64,000 nt of DNA, taken from assembly GCF_001007935.1 (NCBI RefSeq), contig NZ_CP011451.1, positions 1,798,001 through 1,862,000 of the forward strand, given 5' to 3'. Positions within the stretch are counted from its first letter, which is position 1, and each line of letters starts with the position of its first letter. The translations under genes were made by a program, and so were the position numbers. The notes under the pieces are model-generated. The model ran no database searches. It had not been told where the DNA came from and saw only the letters and a program-made list of their open reading frames with translations. This DNA is from Nitrosomonas communis. Lineage in GTDB: Bacteria > Pseudomonadota > Gammaproteobacteria > Burkholderiales > Nitrosomonadaceae. This document shows, piece after piece, positions 47,209 to 54,869 of this stretch.

Positions 47209-48518
47209 AAAAATAACTTCCCGAAATCAGATTGTTTGTGGGACTGCCCGGTAGTTCCAGCGAGGAAGATAGTCATCAAAGATGATCCTCATATTTTCAA
47301 GAAAATTCTCTGCACACTTTTTTCCTGTAACGTAAACCCCGGTCAATATATCCACGGTTACTTTTAAACCCTTGCAGGTTTTAGTCTTCTCCATAAATTG
47401 TTTGGCAATGGCGACCGAATGAAACACCACACCCTGGCAGGCACGCGTAATGTGCGAAAACAACCGGTGTTCAATAGGGTTGTACTTTGAGCAGTAAGGC
47501 GGATAGTGGGCAACACGAATTTCCAGTCCCAGCCGTTTGGCAAGCACCTGCAAAGCTTCCTTGAACACATGTCGATTGGCGGCGTTACTGCCGCCACCAT
47601 CACAGAGAAGCAACAACCGCCGGGCCTTGGGATAGTGCTGGCAACCCTGCTGTTTCCACCAATGCGCAATACTGTCGCAACAAAATTCACTGGTATCGTG
47701 GCTGGTATTTAGGTTCATATGCCCTTCGTTTCGCGCCAGATCATAGATGCCATGCGGAATCAATTTGCCTTCACCGGCACTGGGAAAATCATGATCCAAA
47801 GCATCTACAGGCGTCTGTGTATAGGTGTAACCTTCTCGACTGAAATTGCCAATCAATTCCTTCTTTTTGGAATCAATACTGATCACAGGCTCTTCCTTGG
47901 CCATATACGCTGCCTTAAGTCTGGCAATGTTTTGAAACTGGGCATCCCGATCAGGATGGGCTCCCAGCGTTTTTTTCTTACGCGTTTTACGCTGTCCTAA
48001 ACCATGTTTCTTTAATAATTTACGTACCGTGTACCGACTTGCTGATGTGCCCATTTCAGCCAGGCGGCGACTAATTTCGCAACGTGATAGATTGGTCCAT
48101 AAGACACCTTCGCGCATCGGATCGCCGGCGGTAAATTCCGCAAGTAGCCTGAGGAAATTTTCTTCCAGGGTAGGCTTGTGAACCATTGCATTTTTACGTC
48201 CCGCACCTTTTTTTTCTGATCCGGCTCGGCGCAGGATCCTCACTCACTTCCAGTTCTACCAGACCACGTCGCACCGTCTTGGGATCCATATCAAATAACC
48301 CAGACACATACTCAATACCGCCGTGCCCTAGCTTGGCCGCTTCAATCCCCGCATACCGCCGCCGATCCTTTTCTGATAGCAGCAGAAACAACCGCTGCAT
48401 CTTCAGTTCAATGCTTTTATCGTAAACAGCCACAATTTGTCATTCACCAATTATAAATTGGCTTTATTATCCATAATCCTGCATGAACATTCTAATCCAA
48501 TTTCTGGAAGTTATTTTT
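47209..48518 (-). mobile_element. ISAzo13-family insertion sequence (about 1310 bp)
   Basis: Ends are inverted repeats: AAAAATAACTTCCCGAAAT at 47209 and, reversed from 48518, AAAAATAACTTCCAGAAAT, with 22 of 25 bases matching over the full ends. It encodes one split transposase on the minus strand. A clear target duplication was not found at the flanks. Confidence 0.8.
47227..48433 (-). CDS. ISAzo13-family transposase, split frame
   Basis: The N-terminal 79 residues (48194-48433) and the C-terminal part (47227-48243) overlap in different frames. They join as VSEDPAPSRIRKK to GAGRKNAM if one A of an A8 run (48208-48215, T8 on the plus strand) is skipped. The catalytic part shows AGDPMREG, PVISIDSKKKELIGNF, LLLLCDGGGSN and YCSKYNPIEHRLFSHI, matching ISAzo13-type DDE transposases. 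The frame join is of the same kind as in the two IS630 copies. Confidence 0.82.
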
Positions 48519-48532
48519 GACGACATACTAAG

Positions 48533-49039
48533 CTGAAGCAGTTGCCCTTGGAGATCCTCGACATCGGTGGTGGCTTTCCGATTCGCCACTTTGAGCAGGA
48601 TAAGGATAGCTTCGCTCCTATGTCTATTCAAATAAAGAAGGAATTGAAACGCTTGTTCAGTCCGGATGTCCAGATAATCGCCGAGCCAGGCCGAGCGTTC
48701 GTTGGGCCGGCATGCTATCTGGTCATGCAGGTTGTGGGCAAATCGATTCGTGGCAACAAGCATTGGTACTATCTTGACGATGGCGTGTATGGCTCATTGT
48801 CCGGCATCGTCTTTGATCATGGGAAATACCAGTACCGTACTTTTCGTAGGGGCGTCACGCAAATAACCACCCTTGCCGGACCTACCTGTGATTCGCTGGA
48901 CATCATATCAGTGAGCGAAGATATGCCAGAATTGGAGATTGGAGATCTTGTCTATTGTGAAAACATTGGTGCCTATTCCTGGGCAACAGCCACTAACTTT
49001 AACAGCATACCGCCAGCAGAAGTGGTTTTGATACCGTAG
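48533..49039 (+). pseudogene. ornithine-decarboxylase-type enzyme, copy 2, 3' part
   Basis: From KQLPLEILDIGGGFPIRHFE to the stop at 49037-49039, with IIAEPGRAFVGPACYL, CDSLDIISV and ENIGAYSWATATNFNS. It duplicates 45888-46391 with scattered substitutions, most conservative. It has no start and is separated from its upstream fragment by the ISAzo13-like element. Neither copy can give a complete enzyme. Confidence 0.85.
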
Positions 49040-49065
49040 AGTAAGAAGATTGCTCGCGTAGCCAG

Positions 49066-49137
49066 AATGTTATACCTTGTCATGGTGGCGCAATACGGCT
49101 TCGCCTATTGCGTTTTACGGCTCTTACGATCAAATCC
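49066..49137 (+). repeat. REP-like palindromic repeat, copy 3
   Basis: TATACCTTGTCATGGTGGCG then CGCAATACGGCTTCGCCTAT and TTACGGCTCTTACGATCAAA. Here the hairpin CGCAATA/TATTGCG around CGGCTTCGCC is nearly perfect. Position after the decarboxylase stop matches copy 2. Confidence 0.65.
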
Positions 49138-49242
49138 CTTCTCTTCACAACACGTTAAGTTCTGATCAGAAAATTCATCAAGGTAACCTAACCACATCCC
49201 GCCGTCTTGCCAGTATGTAAATGCTATTAAAGTTTTATTCAT
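49105..49242 (-). pseudogene. HicB-family antitoxin relic, copy 2 (internally deleted)
   Basis: From ATG 49242 the frame reads MNKTLIAFTYWQDGGMWLGY then LDEFSD, matching the N-terminus of copy 1's HicB body, after which a deletion joins it to unrelated sequence ending at 49105. Copy 1 keeps the C-terminal half but has lost its start frame, so the two relics are damaged in complementary ways. Confidence 0.6.
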
Positions 49243-49712
49243 TCATTTACCTTTTAAGTATCAAGTAAAGTGATATGCTCTCGCAAAAAGTCAGCACCAT
49301 AACCTTATGTCAACGTATGCATCTCCAAAATAAAAGATTTAAAAAATCCAATAAAAATCTATCATAAACCTGTAAGCATCATGCGTAAAATATGATTTTT
49401 TAAAGAGGCTTGCCTTCTTTATTCGAAAAAGCTTTGTGGAGACACTCGAATAGATCAAGTTCCTTATTCGCGCCCTAGCCCCTTTGTGCTATGTTCAATT
49501 GCAAGACGCGACCCCTTTTTGTGGGGCAGTCCATCCAGTGGGGACGTGAAAGGTGATGTCAAATGTAAGGCCTGATCCTGAGATCCCTATTAAATCTGGT
49601 CATGGCGGCGCAATAAGGCTTCGCCTATTATGCCCTACGGCCCTATGTTCAGTTGCGAGACATGACCCTTTTTGTGCGCGGCCCATTTTGTCCGTGAGGA
49701 CTGCGCGAGCTG
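49243..49712 (+). other. 470-bp repeat-rich gap left of the CBASS operon
   Basis: No gene. It carries the third and second occurrences of a REP-like word, ATGTTCAATTGCAAGACGCG-ACCC (46948-46977; 49491-49514; diverged at 49645-49672), and the phrase GTCAAATGTAAGGCCTGA (47000-47017; 49558-49575), plus REP copy 4. Such words are typical of repeats mobilised by REP-associated transposases, though none is encoded here. Confidence 0.5.
49592..49650 (+). repeat. REP-like palindromic repeat, copy 4
   Basis: AATCTGGTCATGGCGGCGCA then ATAAGGCTTCGCCTATTATG, a good hairpin (AATA-AGGCTTCGCC-TATT), and CCCTACGGCCCTATG. It closes the duplicated region next to the exonuclease gene. Confidence 0.65.
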
Positions 49713-50252
49713 CTATCTTGATCGAATTAAACGAAATAGTTCAGCCTGATACCGTGCATCTTGAAGCGCATCATGGGTAGCAATGAGCTTAGGTTTGAGA
49801 TTAGATGAAATTTGACTTGATTTGGTTTGATCCCATGAGCACTTCGTAAAACCCATATATAAAGATTTAATGTCCAAGGCAGCAAATCCGAAGGGATTTT
49901 TATCAATATAGTAATGGAAATAGTAATTGATAAACGACCAGTCGAATGCTGCATTAAATCCAACGAAAATAGGTGTACCGTCGGATCCGGCGACATGTAG
50001 GACCCAGTCATAAAACATTTGTATTGCCTCGGCCGCTGCGATCCCTTCTCGCTCGAGTGTATCTAGTGATAACCCAGTTATTGCCAAAGCTTCTGGATCT
50101 GCGTTGCGATTTGTTGGCTTGAGCTTACAGGTGAACGTCATCGTATCATCAAAAACTACACAAGCACCGATAGTCAGTAAACTATACTTTCCGGGAATAG
50201 GTCCCGAAGTCTCTACATCTACTGAAATAAAAACTTCACGTTTAGTATTCAT
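49713..50252 (-). CDS. DEDDh-type 3'-5' exonuclease of the CBASS operon (Cap18-like)
   Basis: The 179-aa protein has the DnaQ/RNase T exonuclease motifs: ISVDVETSGPIPG (Asp and Glu of motif I), VGFNAAFDWSFI (motif II) and ATHDALQDARYQAELF (His and Asp of motif III). It would digest single-stranded DNA or RNA ends. Its start overlaps the stop of the effector gene (ATGA), so it is the last gene of the same leftward operon. 3'-5' exonucleases have been reported as accessory genes of type III CBASS (named Cap18); assignment here rests on context and motifs. Confidence 0.85.
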   Translation of the reverse strand: MNTKREVFISVDVETSGPIPGKYSLLTIGACVVFDDTMTFTCKLKPTNRNADPEALAITGLSLDTLEREGIAAAEAIQMFYDWVLHVAGSDGTPIFVGFNAAFDWSFINYYFHYYIDKNPFGFAALDIKSLYMGFTKCSWDQTKSSQISSNLKPKLIATHDALQDARYQAELFRLIRSR

Positions 50253-51415
50253 GGGATAAGAGGCTCCATTGGCACTAAGGGAGGACGATTTTTAATGGCC
50301 TCCCAGTGTTTGCTAAACTCCCTTTGACGTTCTTCTACTGTTCCAGTCGTTTTCCAGTGATGGCCGAAAAATGAGTAAATATCAAAAGGATGATCAGTTC
50401 CATCTTTTGCAAGGAGCATAGTGGGGAGACCTCGCCCGAATGCATACCCCAGCTCTATATAGCAATTTGGACGGCAACCAGTGATGTCAGCGATGACAAC
50501 GCTGCTGCGATGGAGTTTAGCGAAAATTTCTTCATCGATTCTGGCGTAATCATATACCTGATTTCCGTCAATTACAGTCAACTTATACCCGAACTTACCC
50601 TCTACAATGGGTTGAACAACCGTGTCAAAAAAAGTTTGAACATCAAGATATTCTGGATGAGCTGGATTTAGTAACCGAACAACGAATGCCTTGGGTGGCG
50701 AAATATCCTCAAGGAGGTCAATTATGTCAAGTACTCTTTCGGTGATTTCTTTTCGCGACGGAAAATCAAGCCGGTTGATCCAAGTATGCGTCGGGGTTCC
50801 ACCTTCTGTTTGAAAAAGTCGCCGCGCATGATTACTTGTCTGAGCATAGTCGAAGATCTTCTGTGCCCCAGTGTTGGGTGAACAAAGCTTGAAATTCAAA
50901 GGAACAACAGGTTTACCAGCATCGTGATAGAGATTTGCTAAAAATAGCACCCCTTCACCACCGCCAATCGCAATCAGAATATCTCCACAGCGCGCTTGAA
51001 CCTCCATCCGTTTGCTATTCATGTTCCAATGTGCCGCGCTTTCGATCTGGACTAGAGGAGAGCCGCGGAACTTATCCCACAGGGACTGATATTGCTCGGG
51101 AATCTGTTCTTCGTTCTTGTGGTGCTTGACAGCGATTACGAGTGAACTAATTGCATCAGCCGGACGATTCGCCAAATTCTTTTCGATAGTATCCCAGACT
51201 AGCCAATCGAAACAGATTGGAAGGCCATCGGACTCCCGTACTTTCTCAGCATCCACAGGAATAACGAAAGTAGCGCCCTTACGGAGCAATTCCTTAACCA
51301 AACTTTCCACCAACTGGCGGGCACGCCCAACTTCCTCGGCTGACGCGTACTTTGCTTCATTCGGAATACTCCCTGCAATATGAATTCTACGGCCGAAAAG
51401 CGGTGATCTTGCCAT
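50249..51415 (-). CDS. putative CBASS effector: SLOG-like domain plus deoxyribosyltransferase/TIR-like domain
   Basis: The 388-aa protein has two parts. Residues about 5-200 look like a SLOG (DprA/LOG-type) Rossmann domain: GRRIHIAGSIP, then DILIAIGGGEGVLFLANLYH, a nucleotide-sensing loop. Residues about 255-370 resemble the nucleoside 2-deoxyribosyltransferase/TIR-like fold: VVIADITGCRPNCYIELGYA has the DIT-x-NxxELG pattern with a candidate catalytic Glu. It lies in the effector slot between the TRIP13-like ATPase and the exonuclease. A likely model is second-messenger sensing by the SLOG domain and nucleotide (perhaps NAD) cleavage by the other; this is inference. Confidence 0.7.
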   Translation of the reverse strand: MARSPLFGRRIHIAGSIPNEAKYASAEEVGRARQLVESLVKELLRKGATFVIPVDAEKVRESDGLPICFDWLVWDTIEKNLANRPADAISSLVIAVKHHKNEEQIPEQYQSLWDKFRGSPLVQIESAAHWNMNSKRMEVQARCGDILIAIGGGEGVLFLANLYHDAGKPVVPLNFKLCSPNTGAQKIFDYAQTSNHARRLFQTEGGTPTHTWINRLDFPSRKEITERVLDIIDLLEDISPPKAFVVRLLNPAHPEYLDVQTFFDTVVQPIVEGKFGYKLTVIDGNQVYDYARIDEEIFAKLHRSSVVIADITGCRPNCYIELGYAFGRGLPTMLLAKDGTDHPFDIYSFFGHHWKTTGTVEERQREFSKHWEAIKNRPPLVPMEPLIP

Positions 51416-52314
51416 TAAAAATCCTCCAAAATTGGTGATGGACGCAAATTTTTTGCCGCATCATGAATATGTGTAAAGTTAAGTGGCTGATTGGGAAAAG
51501 CCGAAGCCAATGCTGCCGGATATAACCGGGTCCGAATGTCTGAAAAGGTCCAACCTGGAATATCATTTTTTGGTCCTGTAGCAGCCACTAACTCGGCTAT
51601 TTGGCTCTCGGTAAGGGAAACTCCAGCCAGATCCATTTTCAATAATGACCGTCGTTCTTCTTCATTTGGCCGAAGGAACTCTTCTATTATCGCTGCTCGT
51701 CTTTGTAGAGCTGCATCGAGTACTGAAAGTCGATTAGTACAAAGGAATACTACTATTCGTCCCCCAAACCTCCGCAAGTCATCTACGCATTGTATTAAGG
51801 TGTTAACCGCAACCTCATCTTCATGATGGCTATGTTCCTGAGTGCGAGAAGTGGCTAGGGAGTCGCCTTCGTCAATAATCAAAATTGCACGCCTACTTTT
51901 GCCAGCCGATTGGATAACTTCTTGAAAAGCCTGGGTCAATAATGTGCCCATTTCGCCGACTTTTCCACTGCCACGCACCCTGTTGCTCAACTTGAATAGC
52001 ATAGAATCTTCAGTCCCAGATTCTTTTGCTAAGCGATTGGCAATACATTCGGCTGATGCCGTTTTTCCGGTGCCTACGTCGCCATAAAAAATCACCAACG
52101 GGTATTGGTCCGCTACAAGATCACAAAGAGGGATGCGCTGTCCATGATACTTTTTACTCCAATCTGCCAACTCATTAAGGTTGAGCAGTAAGCGCAGTTG
52201 ATCATGGATTTTCTCGTAGCGTGAATCAAATCCAAGTAGTGTTTTCTCCCTTGCCGCCAGAGAGCTATCGGGGAGAGCTGTTTTGCTATCAAAAATATTA
52301 TTTTGATTACTCAT
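51415..52314 (-). CDS. cap6: TRIP13-like AAA+ ATPase (Cap6) of type III CBASS
   Basis: The 299-aa ATPase has Walker A FYGDVGTGKTASAE (about residues 75-88), Walker B AILIIDEGDSLATS, sensor VVFLCTNRLSVLD and RRAAIIEEFLRP. Remodelling HORMA proteins is the established role of Pch2/TRIP13 and of CBASS Cap6, which turns off signalling. Its start overlaps the HORMA gene's stop (TAATG) and its end abuts the effector start, so the genes are co-translated. The first 50 residues probably form the adaptor region. Confidence 0.85.
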   Translation of the reverse strand: MSNQNNIFDSKTALPDSSLAAREKTLLGFDSRYEKIHDQLRLLLNLNELADWSKKYHGQRIPLCDLVADQYPLVIFYGDVGTGKTASAECIANRLAKESGTEDSMLFKLSNRVRGSGKVGEMGTLLTQAFQEVIQSAGKSRRAILIIDEGDSLATSRTQEHSHHEDEVAVNTLIQCVDDLRRFGGRIVVFLCTNRLSVLDAALQRRAAIIEEFLRPNEEERRSLLKMDLAGVSLTESQIAELVAATGPKNDIPGWTFSDIRTRLYPAALASAFPNQPLNFTHIHDAAKNLRPSPILEDF

Positions 52315-52805
52315 TAGTTGAAATCCTTGCGCTGCATACCATATGCGTTACTGACATAGTTTCGACCTGAATTGGATTTCAATGTCGAATGGCTCGTATC
52401 TACACTGGTAGGAACCCAGTCGATACAAAGCTTTGGTTTCAATTTGGATCGAGCTTCGGAATTGTATTCTGATGTGTACATCAGAATTATTTGAAGATAA
52501 GGTTGATTGACGCGAGGCCAAAGTACGCCACCCGGTCGGCTTGTGGTCAATGCTCCTGATTCTGTGTTAATGTCATAACGTACCGCCTTTATTTCGCTAT
52601 TTCCGCTAAATAACGTCAAATCCACTGCTTTTAAGTAGCCGTTTTTTGCGAGAACTTCAATATCATGCCCCCATTGGCGCGCTTTTTCTTCCGAAATGGC
52701 GCCGGTGCTGCCGGCGATCATGACGATGTCAGCAGTAACTTTCCGCATGACTGTTTCAATATCAGTGACGGAGTAAGTCTCTGTAGCAGTATTTGAATAA
52801 CTCAT
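52314..52805 (-). CDS. cap7: bacterial HORMA-domain protein (Cap7) of type III CBASS
   Basis: The 163-aa protein begins YSVTDIETVMRKVTADIVMI and has GAISEEKARQWGHDIEVLA, SGALTTSRPGGVLWPR and a C-terminal GRNYVSNAYGMQRKDF. These match bacterial HORMA family 1, in which a safety-belt region closes on a peptide and then activates the CD-NTase. A GGTGGAG site (in the end of the CD-NTase gene) precedes ATG 52805. Position between CD-NTase and TRIP13-like ATPase supports the call strongly. Confidence 0.82.
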   Translation of the reverse strand: MSYSNTATETYSVTDIETVMRKVTADIVMIAGSTGAISEEKARQWGHDIEVLAKNGYLKAVDLTLFSGNSEIKAVRYDINTESGALTTSRPGGVLWPRVNQPYLQIILMYTSEYNSEARSKLKPKLCIDWVPTSVDTSHSTLKSNSGRNYVSNAYGMQRKDFN

Positions 52806-52808
52806 TAA

Positions 52809-53763
52809 TTAGTCCTCCACCTTGAATCGAGGACCAAACAGTTCTTTCCAGATTTCAATATTATTTTCGCAAGACGCATAGTGTGCGATTTCCCAAGCAT
52901 CGTTTGCAGCTTGCACAATTTCCAAACGTTCTTCGTCCTTAATTCGGCTGGCGACATTATTACTATTGCATACGGGATCAAGAATGACGACTGGATCGGA
53001 GAATTGTGGGTACACCGATCCATTTTCTGGGAAATAAATGACTTCCTTCAATTCAGATTGAGCGATATAAAGCAGAAAGTCACGAAAGCATTTTTCGATT
53101 GAGCCGTCCTTGCCATTCTTTGCAAGCACATGGGCCATGATCAATTCGATGATGAAGGATTTCAGTGGTTTAAGCTCGGTGTAGTTTCTCCACCTTTTAG
53201 CCAGTCGCACCAACGTCCGGAAATCACTATCAACATCCTTGCGATCGCGTACGAACTTGATTTGGCAAGGAGCACACGTTTGTATTTTGGAGCCGTCGTG
53301 TATGTCATACTGCCATCCGTAACCTAGTCTGGCTGGATCTTCGATTACGGGAACGATATCAACACTCAAGCCAGACTTGATGAATTTGACGGTCGCTGCC
53401 TTTCGCTACCTTTCGCTGAATTTCGAAGTGGTCAACAGCTTTGTTGGGATAAAGCTTAATCAATAAGTTGTAAATTGTTTCACTCAAGCTTTCCAAGGTT
53501 TCCTTATCGACACTGCGACCAGAGATATAAAACACCACATCTACATCTATGGGATCTTCCGAAGTTTTTCGAAGAATGGTGTATTTCGCAAACGATCCGG
53601 CCTTTACTACCTTGGTAATTTTAATGTCGGTCTGATCGTGCAGTCTTTTGCTTAGTTCACTGATGAGACGATCTACTTGCTCGTGATATTCCTTGCGTTT
53701 GTCAGCAGGCAAGCGCAAGACATTGCTATCGTAATATCGAAATTGGGTATTGTTTATTGACAT
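52809..53763 (-). pseudogene. CD-NTase (CdnC-type cyclic oligonucleotide synthase), frameshifted
   Basis: From ATG 53763: RYYDSNVLRLPADKRKEYHE, KVVKAGSFAKYT (GS motif, residues 56-57), PIDVDVVFY (D73, D75), then FEIQRK, where the frame breaks after residue ~111 and stops at 53359. The other frame resumes with ATVKFIKSGLSVDIVPVIED (third catalytic Asp), TCAPCQIKF and LKSFIIELIMAHVL to 52809. The cause is a 10-bp near-perfect duplication (53397-53416). Deleting one unit gives a continuous ~314-aa enzyme with every catalytic residue. As written it cannot make the second messenger, unless the repeat reverts or slippage occurs. Confidence 0.85.
53397..53416. repeat. 10-bp tandem duplication breaking the CD-NTase
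   Basis: Plus strand: TGCCTTTCGC (53397-53406) followed by TACCTTTCGC (53407-53416), one mismatch, with a third weaker echo TGAATTTCGA next to it. Ten bases shift the frame by +1. Such direct repeats can contract or expand by replication slippage. Confidence 0.85.
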
Positions 53764-54071
53764 TTGTTTTGTTCGCTATTCAATTTTCATAAATTTTGCT
53801 CGTTTCGGCTGTTTAGCGATTTTGGATATTGGGCCAGAGTTTGTGCTTTCAAGAGATCTTTTAAAATAAAACAATTAAATTATGAGTTGTGACTGTTTTA
53901 TGTTAAATAATAATAGCTTGCGATATTATTATATGAAGCTAAATATTGTTTTAAAGTTAGGGGTATGGTGTTTTTTAAGTTTGCAATGAATAAGAAAAAA
54001 GCACGGTTCTTTAGTCAGTAGAATTCTCATTTGACTGTGGCCAAGCAACGGCACACTGTTTATTACAGATA

Positions 54072-54180
54072 CTTACGTTTCCGTTTCTTGCTGCCATTCA
54101 ACATGTCTTTTTTTAGACATCTCAATGTCAAACAAGCAGATGGACTAGTTCAGCTTGTGGCAGTTCTGGGTATGCCTGAT
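54072..54180 (+). pseudogene. fragment of an FrnE-like DsbA-family gene
   Basis: The plus strand reads TTTCTTGCTGCCATTCAACA, close to the intact gene's CTCGCTGCCATTCAACATGC, then NVKQADGLVQLVAVLGMPD in a shifted frame, aligning with EQIDVTQLQTLIQLATDVGI of the gene at 42342. A stop and a frameshift interrupt it. It lies in the 550-bp gap between the CBASS operon and hslV, which otherwise holds AT-rich promoter-like DNA. Confidence 0.5.
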
Positions 54181-54316
54181 TAAATATCTTCAAAAAATTA
54201 CGTGACTATTTCGCATTGATTTTTCATCGATTGGGTACTTCTATTTCCTATTTCGATTACGTACCGTTCCTCAATCAGCGTTATAATTGTTCTTTTTCAG
54301 AAATAGATTAAAACAC

Positions 54317-54838
54317 ATGACCACCATAGTATCCGTACGACGGGGTAAACAAGTTGCATTGGGGGGCGATGGTCAGGTAACGCTGGGTTCTATCGTTGCC
54401 AAAGCCAGCGCGCGCAAGGTGCGCAGGCTTTATCATGGGAGAATTCTGGCAGGGTTTGCAGGGGGAACCGCAGATGCCTTTACCTTGTTTGAACGTTTTG
54501 AAGGTAAGCTGGAAAAACATCAAGGCCATCTCATGCGCTCTGCGGTTGAACTCGCCAAGGATTGGCGCACCGATCGTATTTTGCGGCGCCTGGAGGCAAT
54601 GCTGGTGGTAGCGGATGGAGAGGCCACTCTGATCATCACTGGAGCTGGCGATGTGATTGAGCCTGAAATGAGCCTGGCTGCCATTGGCAGCGGTGGTGCC
54701 TACGCCCAGGCAGCGGCGCGGGCGCTGTTGGCAAATACCGATTTGCCTGCCAGGGAGATTATTGCCAAAGCATTGACCATTGCAGGTGATATTGATATTT
54801 ATACCAATCAGGTTCACGTTATTGAGTCGCTCGATTAA
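54317..54838 (+). CDS. hslV: ATP-dependent protease subunit HslV
   Basis: The 173-aa subunit starts at ATG 54317: [20 protein letters not shown], in which Thr2 becomes the N-terminal nucleophile after Met removal. [14 protein letters not shown] and [15 protein letters not shown] are family motifs. The longer upstream frame would bury the catalytic Thr, so I reject it. HslV forms the two-ring proteolytic core fed by HslU, 31 bp downstream. Confidence 0.96.
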   Translation: MTTIVSVRRGKQVALGGDGQVTLGSIVAKASARKVRRLYHGRILAGFAGGTADAFTLFERFEGKLEKHQGHLMRSAVELAKDWRTDRILRRLEAMLVVADGEATLIITGAGDVIEPEMSLAAIGSGGAYAQAAARALLANTDLPAREIIAKALTIAGDIDIYTNQVHVIESLD

Positions 54839-54869
54839 TTTGATTTACTCCTTCTAAGAAGCTATTACT

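Larger units (their letters stand above)
44831..49590 (+). repeat. tandem duplication: decarboxylase 3' part + REP + hicB relic + REP-like tail
   Basis: Unit 1 runs from TTAAAATTCGGGGCCGAG (44831) to about 47030; unit 2 from TTAAAATTCGGGGCTGAG (47031) to about 49590. Order in both: decarboxylase middle, an IS, decarboxylase C-terminus, REP-like repeat, reversed hicB relic, then GTCAAATGTAAGGCCTGA. Without the insertions the units are about 1.3 and 1.25 kb. Point differences show the duplication is not recent. Confidence 0.8.

Noticed and set aside
50249..51415. The CBASS effector-slot gene as a plain nucleoside deoxyribosyltransferase
   Set aside because: The N-terminal SLOG-like half, the length (388 aa) and the overlapping operon position with Cap6 do not fit a salvage enzyme.
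54308..54817. A 169-codon open frame opposite hslV
   Set aside because: It is a shadow of the hslV codons; hslV's catalytic Thr and motifs are unambiguous.
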